Assembly (NCBI GenBank): GCA_003353955.1
Contig: PIVJ01000022.1
Span: 1-38,612 of the forward strand
DNA from: Bacteroidota bacterium
GTDB lineage: Bacteria; Bacteroidota; Bacteroidia; Bacteroidales; GCA-2711565
Direction of reading: 5' to 3'
DNA: 38,612 nt
Below are positions 24,761 to 33,854 of this stretch, piece after piece. The notes under the pieces were generated by a model. It was not told the DNA's origin, ran no database searches, and worked only from the letters and a program-made list of their open reading frames with translations. The first letter of the stretch is position 1. Each line of letters starts with the position of its first letter. Both the position numbers and the translations under genes were made by a program.

Positions 24761-26764
24761 ATGAATGATTTTCAAAAGGCTATCCTAATTGGAATCCCAA
24801 CACAATTACCTGAAATGCCTGTTTATGATCCTAAAGTGAATCACGCTCCGGTTAGAAAACATATTTTAAGTAAGGAAGAAGAAAAATTGGCGTTGCAAAA
24901 TGCACTTCGTTATTTTGATGCCGAACATCATAAAACGCTTGCTCCTGAATTTGCAGAAGAGTTAAAAAAATATGGCAGAATTTATATGTATAGATTTCGT
25001 CCGGAATACAAAATGCATGCGCGCAATATTGAAGATTATCCGCACCAATCGAAACAAGCAGCCGGAATTATGCTAATGCTTCAAAATAATTTAGATCCTA
25101 TTGTAGCACAACATCCCCACGAATTGATTACGTACGGAGGAAATGGTGCTGTTTTCCAGAATTGGGCACAGTATCTTTTAACCATGAAATATTTGGCCGA
25201 GATGACTGACGAGCAAACTTTGGCACTTTATTCCGGCCACCCGATGGGATTGTTTCCTTCTCACAAAGGTGCTCCAAGAGTGGTTGTTACTAACGGAATG
25301 GTCATTCCAAATTATTCAAGTCAAGATCATTGGGAAAAATTTAATGCCTTAGGCGTTTCACAATATGGTCAAATGACAGCCGGTTCATTTATGTACATCG
25401 GGCCTCAGGGAATTGTTCATGGAACAACTATCACGGTTTTAAATGCCGGAAGGAAAATTGAAAAGGACAGTGAAGGACTGGCAGGTAAGATCTTTTGCAC
25501 TTCGGGTTTGGGAGGAATGTCAGGAGCACAACCAAAAGCTGCTGTTATTGCCGGAGCAATCGGGCTAATTGCGGAGATTAATCCAAAGGTTGTTCAAACC
25601 CGTTTTGAACAAGGTTGGGTTGATGAAGTTTTTACTGATTTAACTGAATTAATAAATCGTGTAAAAATAGCTCAGACGAACAAAGAAGCTGTTTCAATTG
25701 CCTACCAGGGTAATATTGTTGACTTGTGGGAAAGATTAGCCGCTGAAGAAGTCTTTGTTGATTTAGGTTCTGATCAAACTTCATTGCACAACCCATGGTC
25801 AGGTGGTTACTACCCGGTTGGAATGAGTTTTGAAGAATCGAATGAAATGATTGCGAATGAACCTGAAAGATTTAAGATTAAAGTAAAAGAAACACTCAGA
25901 CGTCACGTTAAGGCAATTAATAATTTAACAGCTAAAGGGATGTATTTCTTCGATTACGGAAATGCATTTTTGCTTGAATCGGGTAGGGCAGATGCGGATA
26001 TTTTTAAGGCAGATGGAAAATTCAAGTATCCATCCTACGTGCAAGACATCATGGGACCCATGTGTTTTGATTATGGATTTGGCCCTTTCCGATGGGTTTG
26101 TACGTCTGGAAAAATTGAGGATCTGGATACAACCGACCAAATTGCAATTGATGTTTTGACTGAAATTGCAACAACTGCTCCAACTGAAATTATGCAACAG
26201 ATGCAAGATAACATTCGTTGGATTCAAAAAGCCAAAGCAAATAAATTGGTGGTGGGTTCGCAAGCACGAATTTTGTATGCAGATTGTGAAGGTAGAACCA
26301 AAATTGCTGCTGCCTTTAATAAAGCCATTAAAAGTGGAAAAATTTCTGCACCCATAGTGTTGGGTCGCGATCATCACGATGTTTCGGGTACTGATTCTCC
26401 TTATCGCGAAACTTCCAATATTTATGATGGTTCTCAATTTACAGCCGATATGGCCATACAAAATGTAATTGGTGATTCTTTCAGAGGTGCAACCTGGGTG
26501 AGCATCCACAATGGTGGCGGTGTTGGCTGGGGTGAAGTTATTAATGGAGGTTTCGGAATGCTACTTGATGGTACAGAAGATGCAGACTGCAGATTGCGTT
26601 TAATGTTGCATTGGGACGTAAATAATGGAATCTCGCGCCGAAGCTGGGCTCGAAATGAAGGTGCTGTTTTTGCAATTAAAAGAGCAATGGAAGCTGAACC
26701 AAACTTAAAAGTTACCCTACCCAATTTTGCGGACGATGAGTTGATAAATGAGGCAATGAGTTAA
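24761..26764 (+). CDS. hutU: Urocanate hydratase, long form
   Basis: HutU converts urocanate to imidazolone propionate in histidine degradation. The 667-residue protein is of the longer Bacteroidota/eukaryote type (classical bacterial urocanases are about 555). NAD-binding and core motifs are intact: ITYGGNGAVFQNW (about 122), LYSGHPMGLFPSH (about 156), SGLGGMSGAQPKAA (about 248), the Cys-containing QDIMGPMCFDYGFGPFRW (about 428) and HNGGGVGWGEVINGG near 585. No hutH, hutI or formimidoyltransferase gene is nearby, so the rest of the pathway must be elsewhere. Confidence 0.95.
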   Translation: MNDFQKAILIGIPTQLPEMPVYDPKVNHAPVRKHILSKEEEKLALQNALRYFDAEHHKTLAPEFAEELKKYGRIYMYRFRPEYKMHARNIEDYPHQSKQAAGIMLMLQNNLDPIVAQHPHELITYGGNGAVFQNWAQYLLTMKYLAEMTDEQTLALYSGHPMGLFPSHKGAPRVVVTNGMVIPNYSSQDHWEKFNALGVSQYGQMTAGSFMYIGPQGIVHGTTITVLNAGRKIEKDSEGLAGKIFCTSGLGGMSGAQPKAAVIAGAIGLIAEINPKVVQTRFEQGWVDEVFTDLTELINRVKIAQTNKEAVSIAYQGNIVDLWERLAAEEVFVDLGSDQTSLHNPWSGGYYPVGMSFEESNEMIANEPERFKIKVKETLRRHVKAINNLTAKGMYFFDYGNAFLLESGRADADIFKADGKFKYPSYVQDIMGPMCFDYGFGPFRWVCTSGKIEDLDTTDQIAIDVLTEIATTAPTEIMQQMQDNIRWIQKAKANKLVVGSQARILYADCEGRTKIAAAFNKAIKSGKISAPIVLGRDHHDVSGTDSPYRETSNIYDGSQFTADMAIQNVIGDSFRGATWVSIHNGGGVGWGEVINGGFGMLLDGTEDADCRLRLMLHWDVNNGISRRSWARNEGAVFAIKRAMEAEPNLKVTLPNFADDELINEAMS

Positions 26765-26880
26765 TTTGTTAATGTGATGATTTAGCTAATAGAGATAATC
26801 CTTATGCAAGATAAGTTTGTATAAGAACTATTAGATTTTAAATAAGTTTTTTCATTTTACAATTGTAAACCAATGAGTAG

Positions 26881-27072
26881 ACAGGATACAAACCATTGAA
26901 AAAAGACTATCCAAATCTAACTCAAATACCATCTGGATCGGGGAAGGGTTTCCCTGATCTACATATACACATTATGAATTTGAAAGGCTGGTTAAGAGGT
27001 ATGCACCATCATTGCAACGATGAGCACTACAAGCTTACCTGAATGAGTAGCTATTACCTCAATTATCTACAA
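26881..27072 (+). pseudogene. C-terminal remnant of an ISXO2-like (IS1595 family) transposase
   Basis: An in-frame stretch 26881-27042 encodes a piece without a start that ends MNLKGWLRGMHHHCNDEHY, closely matching the C-terminal end of ISXO2-like transposases (HIWIMNLKGWLRGIHHH-type). It is preceded by an in-frame stop (26878-26880). The expected continuation YLNEY appears in a shifted frame at 27035-27050, showing decay by frameshift. No terminal inverted repeats were recognised. It occupies the 416-base gap between hutU and the proline-racemase-type gene; the rest of this gap shows nothing else. Confidence 0.75.
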
Positions 27073-27180
27073 TAATTTCATTAGTACATCTACACATCAA
27101 TACATTAAAAAATTATCCTGTCATTATTAGCAATTCTCCCTGCTTTTTTCTTACCTTGGAGTGCAAAAATTGTAAGGTTC

Positions 27181-28209
27181 ATGAAATTAAGTTGGACTCC
27201 TCCCAATCATTGGTTATGCCTCGAAACTATTGAGACTCATACTGCCGGGGAACCATTAAGGATATTCACCAAAGGCTTGCCTGAAATCATTGGAAATTCA
27301 GTATTAGAAAAACGTGCCTATTTTAAAAAACATTTTGATCAATTGCGAACATCTGCCATGTTTGAACCACGCGGTCATGCCGATATGTATGGCGCCATCT
27401 TAACAGAACCGAATTCACCGGATGCAGATTTTGGTGTTTTCTTCATCCATAATGAAGGATATAGTACTATGTGCGGTCATGCCATTATTGCCTTATCGAA
27501 AGTATTGCCGGAAACAGGGATGATAAAAAAAGAAGGTGATATGTTCGAGTTGAAGATAGATACACCCGCTGGACGTATTGTGTCAACCGTTAAGAAAAAG
27601 GATGGGAAAGTAACATCCGTTTCATTTCGGAATGTTCCTTCTTTTGTGTTGATGAAAAATCAAAGAATTGAAGTGGAAGGGATAGGGTTAGTAAATTTTG
27701 ATGTAGCTTATGGCGGTGCTTTTTACACCTTTGTTGATGCAGATTTAGTTGGAATCGGCCTCAAAGCAAATAATTACAATCAGCTGATAGATTGGGGAAA
27801 AAAGATCAAGCATGCAGTGATGAATAATTTCGAAATTAAACATCCTTTTGAAAATGAATTGAGTTTTTTATACGGGACTATTTTTACCGGTAAAGCAATG
27901 AACTCTAAAAATCACAGCCGAAATGTATGCGTTTTTGCTGAGGGTGAAGTTGACCGCTCACCCACAGGAACCGGCATAAGTGCTCGTGCTGCAATCCATT
28001 ATCTTAACAAAGAAATTAACATTGGCGAAACGATCAGGATAGAAAGTATTTTGGATACTTGTTTTGAAGTTAAGGTTGTAGAAACAACAATCTTTGGTGG
28101 ATATAACTCTGTAATACCTGAAGTAAGTGGGAATTCGTATATCATAGGACAGCATAAACTTTATATTGATCCTGAAGACCCACTGAGGAAAGGATTTATT
28201 TTTAGATAA
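27181..28209 (+). CDS. Proline racemase family protein, probable trans-3-hydroxy-L-proline dehydratase
   Basis: The 342-residue enzyme has the proline racemase fold. The first catalytic Cys is present (TMCGHAIIAL, Cys98). The second catalytic position, Cys in racemases and epimerases (DRSPCGTG), is Thr262 here (DRSPTGTGISARAA). This Cys/Thr pair is diagnostic of trans-3-hydroxy-L-proline dehydratase, which makes pyrroline-2-carboxylate. The N-terminal IETHTAGEPLRIF is conserved. It is 15 bases upstream of a secreted peptidase gene, suggesting use of proline- or hydroxyproline-containing peptides. Confidence 0.88.
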   Translation: MKLSWTPPNHWLCLETIETHTAGEPLRIFTKGLPEIIGNSVLEKRAYFKKHFDQLRTSAMFEPRGHADMYGAILTEPNSPDADFGVFFIHNEGYSTMCGHAIIALSKVLPETGMIKKEGDMFELKIDTPAGRIVSTVKKKDGKVTSVSFRNVPSFVLMKNQRIEVEGIGLVNFDVAYGGAFYTFVDADLVGIGLKANNYNQLIDWGKKIKHAVMNNFEIKHPFENELSFLYGTIFTGKAMNSKNHSRNVCVFAEGEVDRSPTGTGISARAAIHYLNKEINIGETIRIESILDTCFEVKVVETTIFGGYNSVIPEVSGNSYIIGQHKLYIDPEDPLRKGFIFR

Positions 28210-28224
28210 AAAAAAATACGTAAT

Positions 28225-29544
28225 ATGAATAAAGTAATAAAACTAAGTCTGCTTTTTGTTTTTATAGCCCAGTTTGGATTTTCTCAAAACTCAGATCTAA
28301 TGAAATTTTTACGAACCGTACCAGGGTTGATTATTTCAGAAAAAAAATCAGGAGATCAGTTCGCTGAATTCTATCATTTGGAATTGACACAGCCATTGGA
28401 TCATAAAAATCCGGATGGTAAAACATTTAAACAACGTGTATTTCTATCCTTAAATAAGAAAACAAAACCTGTTGTTTTGGTTACCGAAGGCTATAATGCA
28501 AATCGGGCAAAACGTGCAAACTATACCGAAGAAATTACAAGAATACTGGATGCAAATCAAATTATTGTGGAGCATCGATATTTTGGTACTTCTTTTCCTG
28601 ATAGTACGGATTATGATTATTTAACAATTGAACAAGCCGCGAATGATCATCATCGGGTAGTGGAATTGTTTAAACCGTATTTTACCGGAAAATGGATCAA
28701 TACCGGTATTAGTAAGGGAGGACAAACAACCATGTATCACCGATATTATTTCCCCGATGATGTTGATGCATCGGTTCCTTATGTTGGGCCATTGATGTTT
28801 GCACGAGCAGACCCAAGATTTGATATATATTTCGACACCGTAGGCTCGGAGGAATGCAGAACATCGATCCATAATTTTCAGGAATTAATGCTGGAAAAGA
28901 AAAAAGAATTACTTCCCAAATTTATTGAAGGAAATAAAGAGAAAGAATTTACCTATCGTAAAGGCTATGAATTCGGGTACGAATATATGGTGCTGGAATT
29001 TGCATTTTCTTTTTGGCAATGGGGTGCTGATTGTAATGCAATTCCTGATGAAAAAGAAGGGATGGATTCCATTTACAACTATTTTGAGAAGATTGTCCCT
29101 TATGGTTATTTAACTGAACCAAAAGATCGCGAAGGTTTCACTTTCATGGTTCAGGCGATGAAAGATTTTGGATATTATGGTTATGATATTTCCGAGTTTG
29201 AAGGATTACTTGATGCAGTAAAAGTGCATAATTATGATTTTGTTCTTCCCGTGGGAATTAAAATAACTTATCATCCTGAATTGATGCAGAAAGTAAATAA
29301 ATATCTTCAAAAAAAGGGAGATAACTTTCTATATATTTACGGTGGATTTGATCCTTATGCATCGCAGCAGGTTCAACTGACCGGAGAAAGTAATGCCGTA
29401 AAATATGTACTTCCGGGTGGATCCCATTCTACACGCATCAAGCATTTTCCGAAGAAAGTAAGAAAAGAGATGTTTAGAAAACTTGAGGAATGGTTAGCTA
29501 TTGAAATTACGTACAAATTTCCGGAAAAACAAATTAAAAAATGA
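28225..29544 (+). CDS. Secreted serine peptidase, S37/S28 type (prolyl/tripeptidyl aminopeptidase-like)
   Basis: The 439-residue product has a signal peptide cleaved near FGFSQ (about 20). The alpha/beta-hydrolase part begins with FYHLELTQPLDHKNP, contains VLVTEGYNA, HRYFGTSFPDS (about 113-123) and the nucleophile elbow GISKGGQT (Ser near 164), then YYFPDDVDASVPYVGPL. The acid (YGGFDPYA, about 371) and His (PGGSHSTR, about 392) fit the triad order. These traits match PS-10/S37 peptidases, relatives of prolyl carboxypeptidase S28, which remove short peptides from proteins. It likely acts in the periplasm or outside and feeds the neighbouring hydroxyproline-type enzyme and symporter. Confidence 0.85.
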   Translation: MNKVIKLSLLFVFIAQFGFSQNSDLMKFLRTVPGLIISEKKSGDQFAEFYHLELTQPLDHKNPDGKTFKQRVFLSLNKKTKPVVLVTEGYNANRAKRANYTEEITRILDANQIIVEHRYFGTSFPDSTDYDYLTIEQAANDHHRVVELFKPYFTGKWINTGISKGGQTTMYHRYYFPDDVDASVPYVGPLMFARADPRFDIYFDTVGSEECRTSIHNFQELMLEKKKELLPKFIEGNKEKEFTYRKGYEFGYEYMVLEFAFSFWQWGADCNAIPDEKEGMDSIYNYFEKIVPYGYLTEPKDREGFTFMVQAMKDFGYYGYDISEFEGLLDAVKVHNYDFVLPVGIKITYHPELMQKVNKYLQKKGDNFLYIYGGFDPYASQQVQLTGESNAVKYVLPGGSHSTRIKHFPKKVRKEMFRKLEEWLAIEITYKFPEKQIKK

Positions 29545-29635
29545 GTGTGGATTATCAATCTTAATAATACTTTGTTATTCACGTTTGTGACTAAAAAGAG
29601 TTGTTATCAGATAAATTAGAATTCTAAATTGTACT

Positions 29636-31435
29636 ATGGTTTTAGCTAATATCGATTGGGGAATTATTATTGGATTTTTCGTTTTATCACTTTTAATTGG
29701 AATTTACGCCTCGAAATCAGCCGGAAAAAGCTATGCTGAATTTTTTCTTTCAGGAAGAAATATGCCTTGGTGGTTATTGGGTGTTTCTATGGTTGCAACG
29801 ACATTCTCATGTGACACACCCAATCTGGTCACTGATATTGTTCGCCAAAACGGCGTCTCCGGAAACTGGGTTTGGTGGGCGTTTTTATTAACCGGAATGC
29901 TGACGGTTTTTATCTATGCTAAATTGTGGCGCCGATCGAAAATCCTGACAGACTTGGAGTTCTATGAAATTCGGTATAGCGGAAAAATGGCTGCTTTTTT
30001 AAGGGGCTTTCGATCCTTGTATTTGGGGGTATTTTTTAATGTGTTGGTTATGGCTACAGTCTCCTTAGCCTTAATCAAAATTGGAGCTGTGATGTTGCAG
30101 TGGTCGGCCGTAAAAACTTTATTGGTTGCAATGACGATTACAGGGATTTATAGTACACTCGGCGGACTAAAAGGAATTTTACTTACCGATTTTTTCCAGT
30201 TTATCATTTCCATGGTTGGTGCCGTGGGTGCAGTCTTTATTTTAATAAACCTGCCGGAATTAGAGATTGGAGGAATCAGGAATTTATTGTCGCACGAGAA
30301 TGTTACTCCCAAACTAAATCTTCTCCCTGATTTTTCTGATCGGGAAGCCTTAATTACACTGCTGATTTTACCGTTAGCAGTTCAGTGGTGGAGTGTGTGG
30401 TATCCGGGTGCAGAGCCTGGTGGTGGGGGTTATATCGCCCAACGAATGCTCTCAGCCAAAAATGAGAAAGGAGCAGTAAAGGCTACCTTGTTATTTAATG
30501 CAGCTCATTATGCCTTACGTCCATGGCCATGGATTATTGTGGCACTTGCCTCATTGGTAATTTTCCCTGATCTGGATTCATTAAAAGCTGCTTTCCCCAA
30601 TGTTGATCCAAGTATTGTAAAAAATGATTTTGCCTATCCGGCTATGTTAAGCTTTTTACCACATGGGTTTTTAGGTCTGGTGGTTGCTTCGCTGATAGCG
30701 GCTTTTATGTCTACAATCTCAACTCACTTAAATTGGGGCTCATCTTATATCGTTCACGATTTTTACAAAAGATTTATAAATCCTGTTGCAAGTGAAAAAA
30801 AATTGGTGATTGCAGGAAGGCTGTCTACAGTTGTGTTAATGATAATTACCGCACTATTTGCCTTAATGTTAAGTAATGCATTACAAGCATTTAATATTTT
30901 GCTGCAAATTGGCGCCGGAACCGGGCTTCTTTACATTTTAAGATGGTTTTGGTGGAGAATCAATGCATTTAGTGAGATAGCTGCAATGATAATTTCGTTT
31001 ATGGTAGCTATCTATTTTCAAATCATTCACCCAACGACCAACCTTCCGGAACTCAGTACCGCAATGCAATTACTGGCAGGAGTGGGGATAACAACTGTTG
31101 GATGGCTCATGGTTACTGTTCTTACAAAACCGACCAACGATACAACCTTACGTGGCTTTTATAAATTGGTTCAACCGGGCGGTCCAGGATGGAAAAAGGT
31201 TGTTGTTGAAGCGGCTGTAGATAATGATCCGATCGAAGCTGAAAGCGAGAAAGGATGGGACGTACCTAAGGGAATACTGGCAATGGTATTAGGGTGTTTT
31301 ATCATTTATGGAGCGCTATTTGCTACTGGAAATTGGATTTATGGAAATTATATTTACGCCTCACTATTAACTTCGTTGGTTGCTTTCGCTAGCTTTGCAC
31401 TATCAAGGATTTGGAGTAACTTAAAAATTTTATAA
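29636..31435 (+). CDS. Sodium:solute symporter (SSS family)
   Basis: This 599-residue inner-membrane protein has about 13 hydrophobic helices and SSS family marks: FFLSGRNMPWWLLGVSMVATTFS near the N-terminus (about 37-59), GGLKGILLTDFFQF (about 172-185) and the Na+-site region LIAAFMSTISTHLNWG (about 353-368). The substrate cannot be read from the sequence; sugars, amino acids or polyols are all possible. The stop is followed after a single base by a sugar nucleotidyltransferase, so the two are co-translated, which argues for a carbohydrate or polyol more than for an amino acid. Confidence 0.88.
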   Translation: MVLANIDWGIIIGFFVLSLLIGIYASKSAGKSYAEFFLSGRNMPWWLLGVSMVATTFSCDTPNLVTDIVRQNGVSGNWVWWAFLLTGMLTVFIYAKLWRRSKILTDLEFYEIRYSGKMAAFLRGFRSLYLGVFFNVLVMATVSLALIKIGAVMLQWSAVKTLLVAMTITGIYSTLGGLKGILLTDFFQFIISMVGAVGAVFILINLPELEIGGIRNLLSHENVTPKLNLLPDFSDREALITLLILPLAVQWWSVWYPGAEPGGGGYIAQRMLSAKNEKGAVKATLLFNAAHYALRPWPWIIVALASLVIFPDLDSLKAAFPNVDPSIVKNDFAYPAMLSFLPHGFLGLVVASLIAAFMSTISTHLNWGSSYIVHDFYKRFINPVASEKKLVIAGRLSTVVLMIITALFALMLSNALQAFNILLQIGAGTGLLYILRWFWWRINAFSEIAAMIISFMVAIYFQIIHPTTNLPELSTAMQLLAGVGITTVGWLMVTVLTKPTNDTTLRGFYKLVQPGGPGWKKVVVEAAVDNDPIEAESEKGWDVPKGILAMVLGCFIIYGALFATGNWIYGNYIYASLLTSLVAFASFALSRIWSNLKIL

Positions 31436-31436
31436 A

Positions 31437-32345
31437 ATGAAAAAACCTACTTTGTTAATTTTGGCAGCGGGCCTTGGAAGCCGATATGGCGGAATCAAGC
31501 AAATGGATAAAATTGGCCCGTCAGGCGAGAGTATTATCGATTACTCAATTTATGATGCCATTCGTGCCGGATTTAAAAAAATTGTTTTTGTATTGAACCG
31601 AAATATCATTTCTGACTTTAAAGAAGTATATGAGCCCAAGTTAAAGGGTAAAATAGAAAATATTTACGTACTTCAGGAAACTGAGAAACTGCCCACAGGC
31701 TTTACTTGCCCAAAAAATCGGGTAAAACCCTGGGGAACTGCACATGCAATTTTAGCAGCCAAAGATGAGATTAATGAGGCATTCGCCGTTATTAATGCAG
31801 ATGATTTTTATGGGGCAAATGCGTATAAAACGGTGGTGGAATATTTTAATAAAATCAGCCTGGAAAGTACAGATTATTGCATGATTGGTTACCAATTGAG
31901 AAATACCATCACAGAGCATGGGTCTGTTTCAAGAGGGGTTTGTATGGTCGATGCTGAAAATTACTTAATACGAGTTGATGAGAGAACCAATATTCAAAAG
32001 AGAAACAATGAGGTTAGATATTATGAGGATGAGGGAAAGTGGATAAAGCTTGATAAAAACACGATAGTTTCTATGAATGTTTGGGGATTTACACCCGGAT
32101 TTTTCGATTTTCTGGAGAAGGGGTTTATTAAATTTCTCACTGAAAGTGTTAATGTTGACAAGTCAGAATATTTCATCCCATTGGAAGTTACTAATCTGAT
32201 AAACAGTAAGCGAGTAAGAGTAAAGGTTCTTGAGAGTGACGAAAAATGGTTTGGAGTTACTTTTAAAGAGGATAAAGAATTTGTTATTGAAAGCATTAAC
32301 AGTCTGGTAAATCAAAATATTTATCCTGGCAATTTATGGGGATAG
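31437..32345 (+). CDS. Sugar-phosphate nucleotidyltransferase-like protein
   Basis: The 302-residue product begins with LLILAAGLGSRYGGIKQM, the NTP-binding signature of nucleotidyltransferases, and has the metal-site segment AVINADDFYGANAY (about 117-130) and PWGTAHAIL (about 98-106). C-terminal KSEYFIPLEV is family-typical. Substrate is unknown. It starts one base after the symporter stop, implying a joint function in uptake and activation of a sugar or polyol. Confidence 0.85.
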   Translation: MKKPTLLILAAGLGSRYGGIKQMDKIGPSGESIIDYSIYDAIRAGFKKIVFVLNRNIISDFKEVYEPKLKGKIENIYVLQETEKLPTGFTCPKNRVKPWGTAHAILAAKDEINEAFAVINADDFYGANAYKTVVEYFNKISLESTDYCMIGYQLRNTITEHGSVSRGVCMVDAENYLIRVDERTNIQKRNNEVRYYEDEGKWIKLDKNTIVSMNVWGFTPGFFDFLEKGFIKFLTESVNVDKSEYFIPLEVTNLINSKRVRVKVLESDEKWFGVTFKEDKEFVIESINSLVNQNIYPGNLWG

Positions 32346-32610
32346 ATTATGGAAAATAAAGTAGAGATATCGCGACTTTGTTTTTATTAAAGTTAATCGT
32401 TAAATCCACAAGCACTTTTGGTAGTGGTCACATCTGTTGGGTAAGGTTTAGTATATGGTAAGTAAAGAAGAGAATGCGACTGGGAAAAGTTCACTAATTT
32501 CTTCCTTGGCGGCAATATTCCTCTAATCATTATTAACCGTCGGAACTAAAAAAAGCTTCGACACAACATATTATATACAAAAAAGAATTATAAATTTTAT
32601 AATCAATACT

Positions 32611-33402
32611 ATGTCTGACGTAAAAGATTACATTTTTGAGGAAAGTGAAATGGTAGGGGATACTTATCAAATGCAAACAGAAGCTTTTAGCTCTATCGAA
32701 TTTCCACCGCTTATTGAATTATTTGAAAAAAACAAGTTTAAAACAGTTCTTGATATTGGAACAGGTGAAGGCAACTGGATAAATAAATTTGCTTCAAATT
32801 TTAAAAATATACAAATAACAGCTATTGATGCTAACAGTAAACTTATTGAAATTGCAAAAAAAACTCAAAGCAAGGAAAATGTTGATTTTCATAATGCAAT
32901 GTTTAACAAATCTTATTCTAAACAAAGCTATGATTGTATTTTAGCAAGATTCTCTGTAGAACATGTACATGAGCCTGATGCTTTTGTTAGAGAGGTATTC
33001 AAAAGACTTAATCCAGAAGGGATGTTTATTGTAACCGAATGGTTTATTGATGTACATCACAATCCAAATTCTACATGGACAGAGTTTAGGATAAAGGAAG
33101 ATGAAATTTATAAAAAAATGGGTTCACATCCTCGTTTGGCACTTTCTTTACCTTCTTTGTTTAGAAAAAACGGATTTTCTTTAGTAAAGTCTAGTTATGG
33201 TTACATATCGCCAACGACAGTAAACCATAAAAGTTTTTATAAGTTTACAATAGTATATGCTATTCTTTACAATAAATTAGAACCGACTATTTTTACAGAT
33301 GATTATACAAAGCAACTAGTTGATTATTGCAAGGAAGCTATTAATAAAGCTGAATTCTCAGATGATTATTTTTTAATCACTCAGACTATAGGGGTTAAAT
33401 AA
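32611..33402 (+). CDS. Class I SAM-dependent methyltransferase, substrate unknown
   Basis: The 263-residue protein has motif I VLDIGTGEGNWINKF (about 46-60), motif II ITAIDANSKLIEIA and motif III-type YDCILARFSVEHVHEP (about 111-126). The C-terminal half is not family-specific. It is visibly more AT-rich than its neighbours, uses Ser/Lys/Asn-rich AT codons, and is flanked by 265 and 163 bases of non-coding DNA, so it may be an acquired accessory gene. Substrate could be a small molecule or lipid-linked compound. Confidence 0.82.
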   Translation: MSDVKDYIFEESEMVGDTYQMQTEAFSSIEFPPLIELFEKNKFKTVLDIGTGEGNWINKFASNFKNIQITAIDANSKLIEIAKKTQSKENVDFHNAMFNKSYSKQSYDCILARFSVEHVHEPDAFVREVFKRLNPEGMFIVTEWFIDVHHNPNSTWTEFRIKEDEIYKKMGSHPRLALSLPSLFRKNGFSLVKSSYGYISPTTVNHKSFYKFTIVYAILYNKLEPTIFTDDYTKQLVDYCKEAINKAEFSDDYFLITQTIGVK

Positions 33403-33528
33403 TACTGATTAATTTAAAAATGTGTTTGTTCCTTATACATAGATTGGGATAGAATTCAACAAACTTGATGATAAAATCATTAATTAAAAAAATAGCAAAC
33501 ATTTATCTTAACTTATCTTTAAAAAAAT

Positions 33529-33536
33529 TACTTTTG
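33529..33536 (+). promoter_or_regulatory. -7 box of the DUF2795 gene
   Basis: TACTTTTG matches TAnnTTTG, 30 bases before the ATG at 33566. Confidence 0.4.
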
Positions 33537-33565
33537 CAAAAAAATAAACCTTAATATTCTTTAAT

Positions 33566-33787
33566 ATGTATTGGACTTTAGAATTAGCGTCTAAACTGGA
33601 AGATGCTCCTTGGCCGGCCACTAAAGATGAATTGATCGACTTTAGTATCCGGTCGGGTGCGCCAATGGAAGTGATTGAGAATTTAAGAGAAATTGAGGAT
33701 GAGGGCGAGATGTACGATAGGATTGAGGATCTTTGGCCCGATTATCCAACCAGAGAGGATTTCTTCTTCCATGAGGATGAATACTAA
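33566..33787 (+). CDS. DUF2795 family small acidic protein
   Basis: The 73-residue acidic protein starts MYWTLELASKLEDAPWPATKDELIDFS and continues GAPMEVIENLREIEDEGE, then ends in a very acidic tail (EDFFFHEDEY). This matches short Bacteroidota DUF2795-type proteins, of which the function is unknown. It has its own -7 box and is convergent with rsmD. No partner can be named. Confidence 0.88.
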   Translation: MYWTLELASKLEDAPWPATKDELIDFSIRSGAPMEVIENLREIEDEGEMYDRIEDLWPDYPTREDFFFHEDEY

Positions 33788-33854
33788 TTGGGAAAAGCAG
33801 CAGATGCTATTGTTCAATTGAATGATGACATTTTTGTTTTAGTATCTTTTCTGC

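Noticed and set aside
25925-26509. Long minus-strand ORF (194 codons) inside hutU
   Set aside because: It lies wholly within a strongly conserved urocanate hydratase gene, its product is Cys/His/Ile-rich with no recognisable motif, and it has no promoter of its own. It is a shadow frame.
26765-26880. Terminal inverted repeat or further coding part of the ISXO2-like element
   Set aside because: No matching inverted repeat and no continuation of the transposase frame could be seen on this side.
32455-32526. Short ORF with the sequence ATGKSS resembling a P-loop
   Set aside because: It has 23 codons, no fitting Walker context (GxxxxGK[ST] is missing) and no family resemblance; chance is more likely.
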